Positions 1 to 8,620 of a DNA stretch of 64,000 nucleotides are shown here, in pieces; the first letter of the stretch is position 1; the number at the start of each line of letters is the position of its first letter. The stretch comes from Pedobacter cryoconitis (GTDB lineage: Bacteria; Bacteroidota; Bacteroidia; Sphingobacteriales; Sphingobacteriaceae). The translations under genes and the position numbers were made by a program. The DNA lies in assembly GCF_001590605.1 (NCBI RefSeq), contig NZ_CP014504.1, positions 3,224,001 to 3,288,000 on the forward strand. The letters run 5' to 3'. The notes beneath the pieces are model-generated. The model had not been told where the DNA came from, made no database searches, and saw nothing but the letters and a program-made list of their open reading frames with translations.

Positions 1-486
1 AGTGGCGGTGTACTTTTTATCAAAACTCCCCGACCAGGATTCTCTTATGGATTTGGGGCATTTGTTGTGAATGCACTTAATGCACCTATAGTTTTACCCG
101 GTTTGATGTTACATTTGGAAACAGAAGGCAGATTTAAATTCAATATTGATATACCTACTGAGGTCAGCGTTGCGCGTGATGTAACCAAAAAGATGGAAGT
201 AAAGTTAGCGGTGAGGTTTAAAAATACAAGCTTTGATACCGAGAACAAGGTTGAGCCTGATAGACGTTACCTAAACTACACGGAATTACCTGCTGGTCTG
301 GAAACCAAGTTTAAGAGCAAACATTTTGATTTTGTACTGGGTGGCGGTTATATGATTTTAAGAAATTATGATCTTAAAGAGGGCGGTGTCAAGAACTTAT
401 TTACCAATGGACAAATCAATAAATTAGGCGGGAATTTTTTCGTCAATGCAGGGATCAGGCTTAAATTTAATAAGGAGGGTAAGTAA
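1..486 (+). CDS. Outer-membrane beta-barrel-like protein, 5' end outside window
   Basis: The reading frame is open from base 1, so the true start lies upstream; 161 codons are visible. The sequence alternates hydrophobic and polar residues, with amphipathic strands ending in aromatic or basic residues (for example FDFVLGGGYMI and the closing NAGIRLKFN). This is typical of a porin-like barrel in the outer membrane. It resembles the DUF6268-type barrel proteins of Bacteroidota, but I see no diagnostic motif. A GTG at 67 is an internal codon and not a convincing start. The gene converges on the SDR gene, with a long hairpin between them. Confidence 0.6.
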   Translation, partial: SGGVLFIKTPRPGFSYGFGAFVVNALNAPIVLPGLMLHLETEGRFKFNIDIPTEVSVARDVTKKMEVKLAVRFKNTSFDTENKVEPDRRYLNYTELPAGLETKFKSKHFDFVLGGGYMILRNYDLKEGGVKNLFTNGQINKLGGNFFVNAGIRLKFNKEGK

Positions 487-504
487 ACAGTTCTTTTTAA
501 AAAG

Positions 505-582
505 ACAAAGGCCGTTTCAATCTAAAGTGCCCCAAGAAAGTGTCTAACTTTTTGGTGGCACTTTGGATTGAAACAGCCTCTT
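505..582. terminator. Long hairpin between convergent genes (TGTCTAAC-loop type)
   Basis: Two arms of about 26 bases (roughly 510-535 and 552-577) pair with a few mismatches around the loop agtgtctaactttttgg. It lies between two gene ends and should act as a bidirectional terminator. The loop is shared with the hairpin at 22072-22154. Confidence 0.65.
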
Positions 583-598
583 TTCGATATATTAGAGC

Positions 599-1345
599 TT
601 ATGCCTCTACACCGTTCATCGCATTTAAAGCCACCAGAGGTGAAGTACGCGCCAGTTCATAAACTTGCGCGGTTCCACCTACGTGTATTTCGTAGGTGTC
701 ATTTTTAAAAGCTTCAAAAAATTCTGTAGCCACTTGTAAAGGTGGAATACCATTTTCCGCTCCACCAATCTCTTTAGAAAAATCAGTATTCACTAAAGGT
801 GGCATTAGTTCAAATACCTTAACATTGGTAGCTTTTAAAGCCAGACGCAATCCTTGAGTATACGAATGGACCGCTGCTTTACTTGCACTATAAGTCAAGA
901 AGCGAAGGCCTGGTGCGATTGCTACGATAGAGCTGACATTAACCAGTGCAGCTTCTTCTTGTTTAATCAATTGAGGCAATAGTTTTTCAGTCAGACGGAT
1001 CAGGGAAATATAATTGGTATTCATTTCGTCTGCTGCTTTTTCCCAGGATTTCTCTCCGGCAAGCACATCGTAAGTATAAACAAGGCCTGCGTTATTGATC
1101 ACTACATTTAGTGCCGGAAAATCGGCAGCAATCCTACTCACCAAACGGTCAACTTCTATTTCTTGTGTGGTATCAAATAAAATACCAGTCACGTTGTCTA
1201 GTTTGGCCACAGCTGTGTCCAGCCGTTTTTGATCACGACCAGTTATGATCACGTGATTCCCTTTTTCTGTCAATAGTTTAGCGACTTCAAATCCGATACC
1301 AGCAGTTCCGCCAGCAATCAGAATAGTGTTATTTGTTGATTTCAT
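599..1345 (-). CDS. Short-chain dehydrogenase/reductase (DltE-like SDR)
   Basis: This is a 248-residue classical SDR, an NAD(P)-dependent oxidoreductase of the cytoplasm. The N-terminal Rossmann glycine motif is GGTAGIG near residues 12-18. NNAG follows near 85-88, the catalytic Ser is in NVSS near 137, and the YSASK catalytic Tyr/Lys pair is near 152-156. Length is normal for the family. It lies downstream of a broken EmrB-like fragment and a TetR gene on the same strand, so it may once have been part of their transcription unit. The substrate cannot be read from sequence. Confidence 0.9.
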   Translation of the reverse strand: MKSTNNTILIAGGTAGIGFEVAKLLTEKGNHVIITGRDQKRLDTAVAKLDNVTGILFDTTQEIEVDRLVSRIAADFPALNVVINNAGLVYTYDVLAGEKSWEKAADEMNTNYISLIRLTEKLLPQLIKQEEAALVNVSSIVAIAPGLRFLTYSASKAAVHSYTQGLRLALKATNVKVFELMPPLVNTDFSKEIGGAENGIPPLQVATEFFEAFKNDTYEIHVGGTAQVYELARTSPLVALNAMNGVEA

Positions 1346-1364
1346 CTTTTTATTCTATTATATT

Positions 1365-1556
1365 TTAATTGTTTCTTGTTAATGATCGGACGAAGGGATA
1401 ACTAATGGTAATTACCCAGGATATATCTTCTAAGGTTACCCTTAAGTTCCCCCTCATATAATTCAGCGCTACATTTACACTAGAGGTGTCAATTAATTCC
1501 ATGATCGCGGCTGCAATTACAGTAATCAACAGGATCTGACGTTTTAAAGGAATCAT
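1365..1556 (-). pseudogene. N-terminal remnant of an EmrB-type (DHA2) multidrug efflux pump
   Basis: The 63-codon frame begins like a DHA2-family major facilitator: a basic N-terminus, one membrane helix, then E-L-I-D-T-S-x-V-N-V-A-L and L-E-D-I-S-W-V-I-T, which match TM1 and motif D1 of EmrB-like proteins. Intact members run to about 500 residues and 14 helices. Here the frame departs from the family after WVIT and stops, and the rest of the pump is absent. The start has a TetR-type operator just upstream. I read it as the head of a deleted efflux operon. Confidence 0.7.
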
Positions 1557-1559
1557 ATT

Positions 1560-1573
1560 ATACTGATTGGTAT
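1560..1573. promoter_or_regulatory. Putative TetR operator upstream of the EmrB remnant
   Basis: The site atactgattggtat differs by one base from the partly palindromic site at 2207-2220 just upstream of the tetR start. Matching sites at the two starts suggest that the TetR protein controlled both itself and the pump. Confidence 0.55.
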
Positions 1574-1592
1574 ATTTTAGGGTAAAAAAATT

Positions 1593-2195
1593 TTAGCGCT
1601 CAATCTGGTCAATAAGTGTTTCTACGGTGTTCAGTATCAGATCCATTGAAGTCACATCGCCGGTAATATTAGAAATCATAATCCCTCCTTCTATGAGTGC
1701 GATGATGGACAAGGCTGTTTTACGGGGATCAATATTGGTTTTAAATTCCTTTTTTAGTATACCTTTTTTGATGATTGCTGTTAAATTACCTTCCCAGTTT
1801 AAGACCACGTCCGCAGCTCGTTTCCTTAGTAACTCATTGGTATCATCAGCTTCTGTTGCGGTATTGAGTACCGGGCAGCCTCCCCTGTTCATGGTTTCTT
1901 TTATAATTTTCTGATAAACCCGCACATAGGCCATTAGTTTATCATAACAGGTAGTTGCCCTGTTAACTTCCTGGCTTGTTAAATTAGCAACTCTTGAATA
2001 GTTATAATCAAAAACCGCCACTGCAACTTCTTCTTTGTTTTCAAAATTACCGTAGATACTTCCTTTAGTCAGACCGGTAGCTTTGGTCAGATCGGATAAG
2101 GATGTTCCTGCATACCCTTTTTTATTAAAAATCACCGCGGTACTTTCAATGATAAAGTTCCGGGTACGTTCAGCTTTGGTGTATGACTTATTCAT
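1593..2195 (-). CDS. TetR/AcrR-family transcriptional repressor
   Basis: This 200-residue protein has the TetR N-terminal helix-turn-helix: A-x-x-x-F-N-K-K-G-Y-x-G-T-S-L-S-D-L, then T-G-L-T-K-G-S-I-Y-G-N-F near residues 40-51. The helical C-terminal half is the ligand and dimer domain. The family represses efflux or detoxification genes and releases DNA when a small molecule binds. It precedes an EmrB remnant on the same strand, and both starts carry the same near-palindromic site. The target pump is broken, so the regulator may now act on the SDR, on itself, or elsewhere. Confidence 0.88.
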   Translation of the reverse strand: MNKSYTKAERTRNFIIESTAVIFNKKGYAGTSLSDLTKATGLTKGSIYGNFENKEEVAVAVFDYNYSRVANLTSQEVNRATTCYDKLMAYVRVYQKIIKETMNRGGCPVLNTATEADDTNELLRKRAADVVLNWEGNLTAIIKKGILKKEFKTNIDPRKTALSIIALIEGGIMISNITGDVTSMDLILNTVETLIDQIER

Positions 2196-2206
2196 AGGAC
2201 AAATAT

Positions 2207-2220
2207 ATACCGATTGGTAT
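2207..2220. promoter_or_regulatory. Putative TetR autoregulatory operator
   Basis: The sequence ataccgattggtat is an imperfect palindrome (ATACC - GGTAT half sites) about 12 bases upstream of the tetR ATG, where it would overlap the promoter. The same site with one change recurs at 1560-1573. Confidence 0.6.
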
Positions 2221-2353
2221 ATAAAAACAAGTGTAGGATTTTTTATTACTTCTGCGTGGCAATTTCAATTTTTCAGCAGAGGTGAACTGGAAATAAGATA
2301 AATTAAACTAACTTGTAATTAACTGACTATTCTTAATTATTAATCCTGTTGTT

Positions 2354-2746
2354 ATGAAAAAAATTACACTTACGTTTTCTGCATGTTTGCTGGCGCTTTC
2401 ACTTTCCAGCTTTATTCCTGCATCCCAAAGCCTTAAGGCTGTTCCTGATGCGAAAAGTTCAAAGGCAGTTTTTTTCGGGTTTAGCGGGCCTGCTGTGATT
2501 AGTGCAAGTGGTGGCCCTTACTTGTTTAAGGCATCTGGTCTTCCTGTTTCTGATAATGGGAATACGCTGATTTGCGGAAATACTGTACAGGGAGAGCAGT
2601 ATTTAGTATTCCCTGAGGCAGATGGTACTGCTGATATTGAGATATATGGTTCTAGCTTCAGCAATTTAAGAGGCTCACAGCATATTTGGATTGTGGATCA
2701 GTATGGAAATACGCTGGAAAGTTTATATGTGTTTGTCACGAATTAA
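2354..2746 (+). CDS. Secreted hypothetical protein
   Basis: This 130-residue protein has a clear Sec signal peptide: MKK, a hydrophobic core rich in Leu/Ser, and a likely cleavage after the Ala-rich stretch near residues 20-30. The mature part of about 100 residues is rich in Gly, Ser and Asp with beta-strand-like segments and no Cys pair except one Cys near residue 75. I do not recognise a family. It stands alone, and its stop is followed at once by a 52-bp near-perfect palindrome that separates it from the permease. It is probably periplasmic or exported. Confidence 0.6.
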   Translation: MKKITLTFSACLLALSLSSFIPASQSLKAVPDAKSSKAVFFGFSGPAVISASGGPYLFKASGLPVSDNGNTLICGNTVQGEQYLVFPEADGTADIEIYGSSFSNLRGSQHIWIVDQYGNTLESLYVFVTN

Positions 2747-2754
2747 AGGCTTTT

Positions 2755-2806
2755 CTTAAATAAAGAAGGGGTTCTGAAAATTTTCAGAACTCCTTCTTTA
2801 TTTAAG
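2755..2806. terminator. 52-bp near-perfect palindrome between convergent genes
   Basis: Two 26-base arms meet with no loop and one mismatch. The palindrome follows the secreted-protein gene and includes the stop codon of the permease gene on the other strand. It can end transcription from both sides. Confidence 0.7.
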
Positions 2807-4238
2807 CTTGTTGTTTTTGTTTCCGCTTAACCAGCAGGTAGCACAGGTACAAAAGCACCAGCCATCCAGGAATAAGTTCAACCGGAAGTTTCATTCCTGT
2901 AATCCACATGATGACTAAAATACCAACCAGAAAGACCAGGCAAATATAGTTGGACAATGGATAGATAAAGGAAGGGAATTTGGTTTTTATGTGTTCAGCT
3001 TTTTTTTGTTTTCTGAATTTTAAATGCGTGATACTAATCATCAACCAGTTGATCATCAGCGAGGAAACAACTAAAGACATCAAAATACCGAGTGCTTTTT
3101 CTGGCATTAGTTTATTGATGACAATACTGATTGCTACAAACAGTCCTGAAACCAGGATAGCTTTTAAGGGCACATGGTTTTTATTCAGCTTTGATAAAAA
3201 AGCAGGTGCGTTACCTTGTTCAGCTAATCCAAAAAGCATCCGGCTGTTGCTGTATACACAACTGTTATATACGGAAAGCGCTGCTGTCAGCACAATCATA
3301 TTCAGCACATTGGCAATGATGCTCGTAAAGAAAACAGTTTGACCAAACAGGTTAAACTGGAATCCTTTTAAGCTTTCAAATACCATTACAAATGGACTGC
3401 TGTCTGTGGTAATATTTTTCCAGGGCGATAAAGAGAAAAGAATAACGAGTGCGCCTACATAAAAAATAAGGATACGGTAAATAACCTGGTTTGTTGCTTT
3501 AGGAATAGTTTTTTCAGGATTTTCGGCTTCAGCAGCTGTAATTCCAATGAGTTCTAATCCACCAAATGAAAACATAATCAGTGCAATGGCAGAGAGCAGT
3601 CCCTGATAGCCACCTTTTCCATCAGAACTTAACAATCCTTTCGCAAAAAAGCCGCCGTCATTCCAAAGGTTTTGTATACTGGCTTGTTCACCACCAGATC
3701 CGCTAACCAACAGGTAACAGCCAAAAAAGATCATCGCAATAATGGCTACGACTTTAACAATAGAAAACCAGAATTCCACTTCGCCATAAACTTTAACTGA
3801 GGTGAGGTTAAGTGCATTAATGGTTAGAAAAAAGAATAGACTGGATGTCCATAAAGGGATAGAAGGCCACCAGAAGTGAACATAAATCCCAATAGCTGTT
3901 AATTCTGACATACTCACCAGGATATAGAGAACCCAGTAATTCCAGCCAGAAGCAAAACCTGCGAATGAGCCCCAATATTTATAAGCAAAATGACTAAAAC
4001 TTCCTGACACAGGTTCTTCTACGACCATTTCGCCAAGTTGGCGCATAATAAAAAAGGCAATGATACCAGCTACGGCATACCCTAAAATTACGGAAGGGCC
4101 AGCGAGTACTGCAGCAGGGCCTATTCCTAAAAACAAGCCTGTCCCTATTGCACCACCGAGTGCGATCAATTGAATATGCCTGTTCTGCAAGCCTCTTTTA
4201 AGCTTATTATCGTCAGGTTTTTCGTTGAGTTGTTTCAA
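2802..4238 (-). CDS. Aromatic amino acid permease, AroP/PheP-like (APC superfamily)
   Basis: This 478-residue inner-membrane permease has about 12 hydrophobic segments. The N-terminal L-K-R-G-L-x-N-R-H-I-Q-L-I-A-L-G-G-A-I-G-T-G-L-F-L-G signature is that of the amino acid transporter (AAT) group of the APC superfamily. Similarity to E. coli AroP and PheP as I remember them continues through the SGSFSHFAYKYWG block, the SFGGLELIGITAAEA block and the NSRMLFGLA block. These proteins import Phe, Tyr or Trp with protons. Other AAT permeases for proline or GABA share much of this pattern, so the substrate is an inference. The gene is monocistronic, with the EamA remnant divergent to it. Confidence 0.85.
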   Translation of the reverse strand: MKQLNEKPDDNKLKRGLQNRHIQLIALGGAIGTGLFLGIGPAAVLAGPSVILGYAVAGIIAFFIMRQLGEMVVEEPVSGSFSHFAYKYWGSFAGFASGWNYWVLYILVSMSELTAIGIYVHFWWPSIPLWTSSLFFFLTINALNLTSVKVYGEVEFWFSIVKVVAIIAMIFFGCYLLVSGSGGEQASIQNLWNDGGFFAKGLLSSDGKGGYQGLLSAIALIMFSFGGLELIGITAAEAENPEKTIPKATNQVIYRILIFYVGALVILFSLSPWKNITTDSSPFVMVFESLKGFQFNLFGQTVFFTSIIANVLNMIVLTAALSVYNSCVYSNSRMLFGLAEQGNAPAFLSKLNKNHVPLKAILVSGLFVAISIVINKLMPEKALGILMSLVVSSLMINWLMISITHLKFRKQKKAEHIKTKFPSFIYPLSNYICLVFLVGILVIMWITGMKLPVELIPGWLVLLYLCYLLVKRKQKQQA

Positions 4239-4442
4239 TTTTTTATGGAATTAATCTGATTGTAAATGAGAGTGAACTAGGTACGATATACTAAATTCCA
4301 ACAAAAATGTAAACTTATATCCATTTGAGCTATTAAAAGGTCAAATAAATTTAAATAGTTTCCAGCTTAAAGAGGTTAATCAGAAAATTATTATACCTTC
4401 CGTGGTCAATCCGGCACCAGTAAATTCTAACCTGACATTTAA

Positions 4443-5347
4443 ATGAATACTAAAGTCAAGGGCTATTTTTGGGGATGTATTTCGTCCGCAACTTTTGGCC
4501 TGATACCGCTGTTTGCTTTACCTTTAATGCGCAAAGGAATTCCTCATGATTCGCGTCATTAAAATGGCGACAAATACCGGGTATATAAATAAAATTGTAG
4601 AAGCAGTGCCCACGCCCAGATAATCATAACCCACCAGTAAATATTGCGCTGATAAAGCATATAATATACCTAAAATACCCATCGGGACAATTTCCCTTTT
4701 TGCGATCCTGAAGGACTCTTTTTTGAACAGCATAAAGAGTGCAAGCAACAAAGATGCACAGGCAAAACGATAGCACAAAAGCGGTATTTTTTAGAGAAAA
4801 AGTAAGTCTGATTACTGTAGTAGCTATTGCAATCGCCTTTTTAGGCGTTTCCTTATTGTATAAGGGAGACAATGGAATGACGCTGAATTTATTAGGACTT
4901 GGTGCCATCTTAATTGCAGCGCTTTCCTATTCAGTTTATATTGTTGCTGTTAATAAGTCGAGAATACAATTCATGTCGGGTTATAAGCTTACTTTATATG
5001 TGATGGCTTCCAGCGCTGTTTTTTTTCTATTCAAAGCACAGTTGACTGCTGGTTTACAGCCTTTACCAGATACCAGGTCAGTTGTGGAACTGGTTATGCT
5101 GGCATTACCCACTACAGCAATATCATGTGTTGCTATGATATTCGCTGTGCAGTATGTGGGTTCTACGGTGACTGCAATACTTGGGGCTTTGGAACCTCCG
5201 GTAGCGGTTGCAGTGGGTGTGATCGCATTTAATGAAGCTGTGACACAAAACCTTGTATTTGGCATGTTATTGATCCTGGTTGCAGTGATTATGATTATCC
5301 TGTCCGATTATCTGCACAAAAAGATGAGGCCGCAAAAACTGGTATAA
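4443..5347 (+). pseudogene. EamA/DMT-family transporter broken by an inverted internal segment
   Basis: An EamA (drug/metabolite transporter, 10 TM) gene is present in three pieces. The N-terminus reads on the plus strand from ATG at 4443 through M-R-K-G-I-P-H-D-S and then hits a stop at 4560. The C-terminal two thirds read on the plus strand from about 4781 (A-V-F-F-R-E-K-V-S) to 5347. The missing middle of about 70 residues, which carries Y-R-F-A...L-L-V-G-Y-D-Y-L and ends A-I-L-M-T, is intact on the minus strand between about 4553 and 4778. Flipping that segment would join the pieces into one normal-length transporter, apart from a base or two at the joints. As it stands no full protein can be made. 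Confidence 0.8.
4553..4778 (-). other. Inverted internal segment of the EamA transporter gene
   Basis: The minus strand encodes TM2 to TM4 of the surrounding transporter. The segment is about 225 bp. I see no inverted repeat of 8 bases or more at its two ends, so a site-specific invertase is not indicated. The boundaries are estimated from where the protein similarity switches strand and could move by a few bases. Confidence 0.75.
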
Positions 5348-5464
5348 ACCCGAAAAAGAATTAAACTGCCTGAAAATCTTACCCTTAAAAAAAAACAGAT
5401 GTGGATGCACAAAGATATCAGTACATCTTTGTATCATTGTCTCATTGTATAAAGACACATTCAC

Positions 5465-6208
5465 ATGAAGATTATAGCGATTATAAACCATAAAGGTGGT
5501 ACAGGAAAGACGACCTCTACACTTAATATTGGCGCGGGTTTAGCACGTGCAAAGAAGAAAACGTTATTGATTGATATTGACCCGCAATCAAATTTAACAG
5601 AGGGTTTAGGCCTGAGGGATGTTAAAGTATCTATTTATGATAGTATAAAAGATGATATTGCGTTACCTATTGAAACAATTTCGGAGTACCTGGATATTAT
5701 CCCTTCCTCTTTAGATTTATTGGGTGCTGAAATTGAATTGGTTTCAAGACTTGGAAGAGAAACTATTCTGAAAAGATTGCTGAAATCTGTGGAAGGAAAG
5801 TATGATTATATACTCATCGACTGTGCTCCTGCATTAGGAATGCTGACTGTCAATGCACTGGTTGCGGCAGACACGGTTATGATCCCATTAGAAGCAGAAT
5901 ATTTTGCTTATAGAGGAATTGACCGCCTGGTTTCTATTATTTCTGATGTCAGAAAACACTACAATGAAAACCTGACAATTGGTGGGGTGTTTATTACTAA
6001 AATAAATCCAAGAAGAATTATTACGGAGCAGATTACGGAGAGTATCAAAAAATATTTCAATGATAAATTATTTGCGACCTCTATCCGTATAAATGTAGCG
6101 TTGGTAGAAGCACAGTTAAAAGGAATAGATATTTTCGAATATGCTCCGGCATCAAATGCTGCAACAGATTATGCAAATCTGACAGAAGAAATTATAGCTA
6201 AAATATAA
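5465..6208 (+). CDS. parA: ParA-family partition ATPase
   Basis: This 247-residue P-loop ATPase of the ParA/Soj/MinD superfamily has the deviant Walker A motif KGGTGKTT with its signature lysine near residue 10. The D-I-D-P-Q-S-N switch is near 39-45, and Walker B Y-I-L-I-D-C-A-P near 116-123. Such proteins use ATP-dependent nucleoid binding to move plasmid or chromosome copies or protein complexes. It sits four bases upstream of a small ribbon-helix-helix-like gene, an arrangement more like plasmid ParA/ParG-type pairs than chromosomal parAB. No ParB and no parS-like array are visible. It may come from an integrated element or have a non-partition role. Confidence 0.9.
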   Translation: MKIIAIINHKGGTGKTTSTLNIGAGLARAKKKTLLIDIDPQSNLTEGLGLRDVKVSIYDSIKDDIALPIETISEYLDIIPSSLDLLGAEIELVSRLGRETILKRLLKSVEGKYDYILIDCAPALGMLTVNALVAADTVMIPLEAEYFAYRGIDRLVSIISDVRKHYNENLTIGGVFITKINPRRIITEQITESIKKYFNDKLFATSIRINVALVEAQLKGIDIFEYAPASNAATDYANLTEEIIAKI

Positions 6209-6212
6209 GTAC

Positions 6213-6470
6213 ATGGCAAAGAAAAACTTAGGTGACATAGAAGACAATAACAAAAACTTAGGAGGTGTATCTGCTTTATTCAATTCTCCCTCAAAGGAGA
6301 GCAGTACAAAAGAGGAGAAACAGATTGTTCAACCTGATGAAGAAATAGTGACTTACCCTTTAAGACTTAAAAAGAGCTCTTTAAAGGCTTTAAAAATATT
6401 AGGTGCTCAAAGGGGCGTAACGGTTAGAGAATTGATTCTATCCTTAGTAGAAAAGGAATACGAGGTATAA
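6213..6470 (+). CDS. Small ParA partner with ribbon-helix-helix-like C-terminus
   Basis: This 85-residue protein begins 4 bases after parA. The first 45 residues are polar and probably disordered. The rest (E-I-V-T-Y-P-L-R-L-K-K-S-S-L-K-A-L-K-I-L-G, then R-G-V-T-V-R-E-L-I) fits a ribbon-helix-helix DNA-binding fold: one short strand followed by two helices. A disordered arm plus RHH is the layout of ParG-type partition adaptors, where the arm stimulates the ATPase. The role is inferred from position and fold pattern only. Confidence 0.6.
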   Translation: MAKKNLGDIEDNNKNLGGVSALFNSPSKESSTKEEKQIVQPDEEIVTYPLRLKKSSLKALKILGAQRGVTVRELILSLVEKEYEV

Positions 6471-6480
6471 ATTGATAACC

Positions 6481-6540
6481 AGATAATACAATTGAATAGC
6501 TGTATACTGATCAGTATACAGCTATTCAATTGTATTATCT
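6481..6540. terminator. Exact 60-bp palindrome between convergent genes
   Basis: Bases 6481-6540 are identical to their own reverse complement over all 60 positions, with no loop. The element overlaps the stop codon of the hybrid kinase gene and follows the parA pair. It is very probably a bidirectional terminator. Confidence 0.75.
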
Positions 6541-8490
6541 TTTATGGACGTATTTAGCAATTTTAGAATAAAGCTCCATTGGGTTAAATGGTTTAGAAAT
6601 ATAATCATTCATGCCTGCGTCCATTACCTGATTATTTATTTCCGCTAATACAGAGGCCGTTAATGCTATAATGGGCAATTCCTTGAATCTTTTTCCTGAT
6701 AAATTCCTGATAGCTGTACTCGCTTCATAACCATCCATTTTTGGCATCTGCAAGTCCATCAGTACCAAATCATATTCATTTTGCTTTATCTTTTCCAGTG
6801 CTTCAGCTCCATGAATTGCGTAATCGATATCCAGATCCCATTTCTTCATAAATTTACTTGCGACCAAGGTATTAATTTCATTGTCTTCCACAAGCAGCAC
6901 CTTAATGCCAGCCAGACTTTCAAAAACTAAAGTTGGCATGACATAACCACCTTTTTTACGGCTCTTTTTAAACTGTAAATCAAAGAAGAAACTCGATCCT
7001 TTACCTAAGGTACTTTCTACAGAGATTTTGCCACCTTTTAATTCTATTAACCGCTTGGTAATTGACAGTCCAAGTCCTGTTCCTCCAAAACGACGGGAAA
7101 TATCCGCACTCGCCTGTGTAAAGCTTTCGAAAATATAATCTTTCATATCCGATTCAATACCAATCCCTGTATCAGTAATTGTAAAACTAATATCGACCAG
7201 ATCATCTACTATCTTCTTCAACGACAGGTCTACAATCACATAACCTTCGTTGGTAAATTTCAGCGCATTACTGATCAGGTTATTTAAGATCTGGGTTAAT
7301 CTGACTGGATCTCCTAACAGCATTTCTGGCAGATCCGCATCCATATTGATATTGAAAAAGATCTCCTTTCCTTCTGCATGTAAATGATGGGCTTGTTTAA
7401 TACTATTAATCAGCTCAATTAAATTAAAATCTATCTTTTCAAGTTTAACTTTACCCAATTGAATTTTACTATAGTCCAATATATCATTGATCAGACTTAG
7501 CAAACTCTCACTGGAAAACTTTAATATATTCAGGTTTTCAAGCTGACCTGGTTTAGGATCTTCTTGCATGAGCAAATGGGTCATACCAATTACCGCATTC
7601 ATTGGTGTACGGATTTCATGACTCATATTGGTGAGAAATTGTTGTTTAGCCAACATAGCCTCCTCTGCTTGTTGTTTGGCTTCCAGTAGCGCGGCTTCTG
7701 CTTCGTTTTGCTGCGTAATATTTAAGGCAAACCAAGTTACACTTCCCTGCTGACCGGGGCTGGGAAAAATATTGCTTTGATAAACGAGTTCTTTGCCGCT
7801 TACTTCCATTCTTGTTATGAACTGACCAGATTCTCCAGTCAATCCTTTCCTTAAGTCATCTGCTGTAGCTGGAAAATATTCAAATGCATTTTTGCCAACA
7901 AGTTCATCATTCTGCAAACCAAAATCTTGTAATCCAGAACCTATAGACCGTGTAAATATTCCTGCCGGATCAACTTCATAAACAATAAGGGGCAGATTGT
8001 CCAATACTCCATTTAGAATACGGCCTTTATCTTGTACCTCTTTTTGCAGGGCTACTTTTTCTGAAATGTCCTGACAAAATACAGTCATACCACAGGTTTG
8101 ACCTAACTGATCATACATCGGATTACAAATCATACTGAAGGATGCCTTGCATAATCGCAGATCAGTAAACTCTTCAATGAATTCAACGGTTTCACCTGCC
8201 ATTACCCGCGTGAATATTTTATGGATTCTGTCTCCATCCATCCCCCCATTCATGCTGGCCAACAGAAGATAATTGTCACCTATTTTAATATCTACACCTC
8301 TTCTTATCTTTACTGTATGCTGATGTGACTTATTAAAAGCGATATAATTAAATTTTTTATCGAAAGCGAAAATACTGACGTTAGTATTATTCAAAACAGA
8401 CTGAAGGGTAGCAATCTCTTCTAACAGTTCTTTCCTGGTTGATCGTCCGGCACAAATATCCGTCTCACTAATTCCTTTTAAATACTCCAT
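6535..8490 (-). CDS. Hybrid sensor histidine kinase (PAS-PAS-HisKA-HATPase-REC)
   Basis: This 651-residue protein has two PAS-like sensor domains (about 30-150 and 160-265), then a coiled linker. The HisKA phospho-accepting His is in M-S-H-E-I-R-T-P-M-N near 290. The HATPase domain carries D-T-G-I-G and G-G-T-G-L-G-L-S near 430-465. A C-terminal receiver has its phospho-acceptor Asp in V-L-M-D-L-Q-M-P near 580 and the K-P-F Lys near 633. No transmembrane segment is evident, so it is likely a cytosolic redox or small-molecule sensor. It has no HPt domain and no adjacent output regulator. Confidence 0.9.
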   Translation of the reverse strand: MEYLKGISETDICAGRSTRKELLEEIATLQSVLNNTNVSIFAFDKKFNYIAFNKSHQHTVKIRRGVDIKIGDNYLLLASMNGGMDGDRIHKIFTRVMAGETVEFIEEFTDLRLCKASFSMICNPMYDQLGQTCGMTVFCQDISEKVALQKEVQDKGRILNGVLDNLPLIVYEVDPAGIFTRSIGSGLQDFGLQNDELVGKNAFEYFPATADDLRKGLTGESGQFITRMEVSGKELVYQSNIFPSPGQQGSVTWFALNITQQNEAEAALLEAKQQAEEAMLAKQQFLTNMSHEIRTPMNAVIGMTHLLMQEDPKPGQLENLNILKFSSESLLSLINDILDYSKIQLGKVKLEKIDFNLIELINSIKQAHHLHAEGKEIFFNINMDADLPEMLLGDPVRLTQILNNLISNALKFTNEGYVIVDLSLKKIVDDLVDISFTITDTGIGIESDMKDYIFESFTQASADISRRFGGTGLGLSITKRLIELKGGKISVESTLGKGSSFFFDLQFKKSRKKGGYVMPTLVFESLAGIKVLLVEDNEINTLVASKFMKKWDLDIDYAIHGAEALEKIKQNEYDLVLMDLQMPKMDGYEASTAIRNLSGKRFKELPIIALTASVLAEINNQVMDAGMNDYISKPFNPMELYSKIAKYVHKR

Positions 8491-8620
8491 TTTCCCTGAT
8501 TAGATTTGCATTGTTACCACCATGGTATAACAATTAATCAGCCAGAAAAACGTTAGCCCCATAATATCAGGTTATTAAATCAGCTAAACATGAGCATTTT
8601 TCAATTCATAAAGTATTGAT

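Noticed and set aside
4538..4790. Site-specific invertase recognition repeats flanking the inverted transporter segment
   Set aside because: Comparison of the two junctions by eye shows no shared inverted sequence of 8 bases or more, and no invertase gene is nearby.
5405..5464. Direct repeat cattg...cattg with weak flanking symmetry upstream of parA as an operator or parS site
   Set aside because: Only two 5-base copies and an imperfect inverted repeat; too weak for a feature, so mentioned only in the parA finding.
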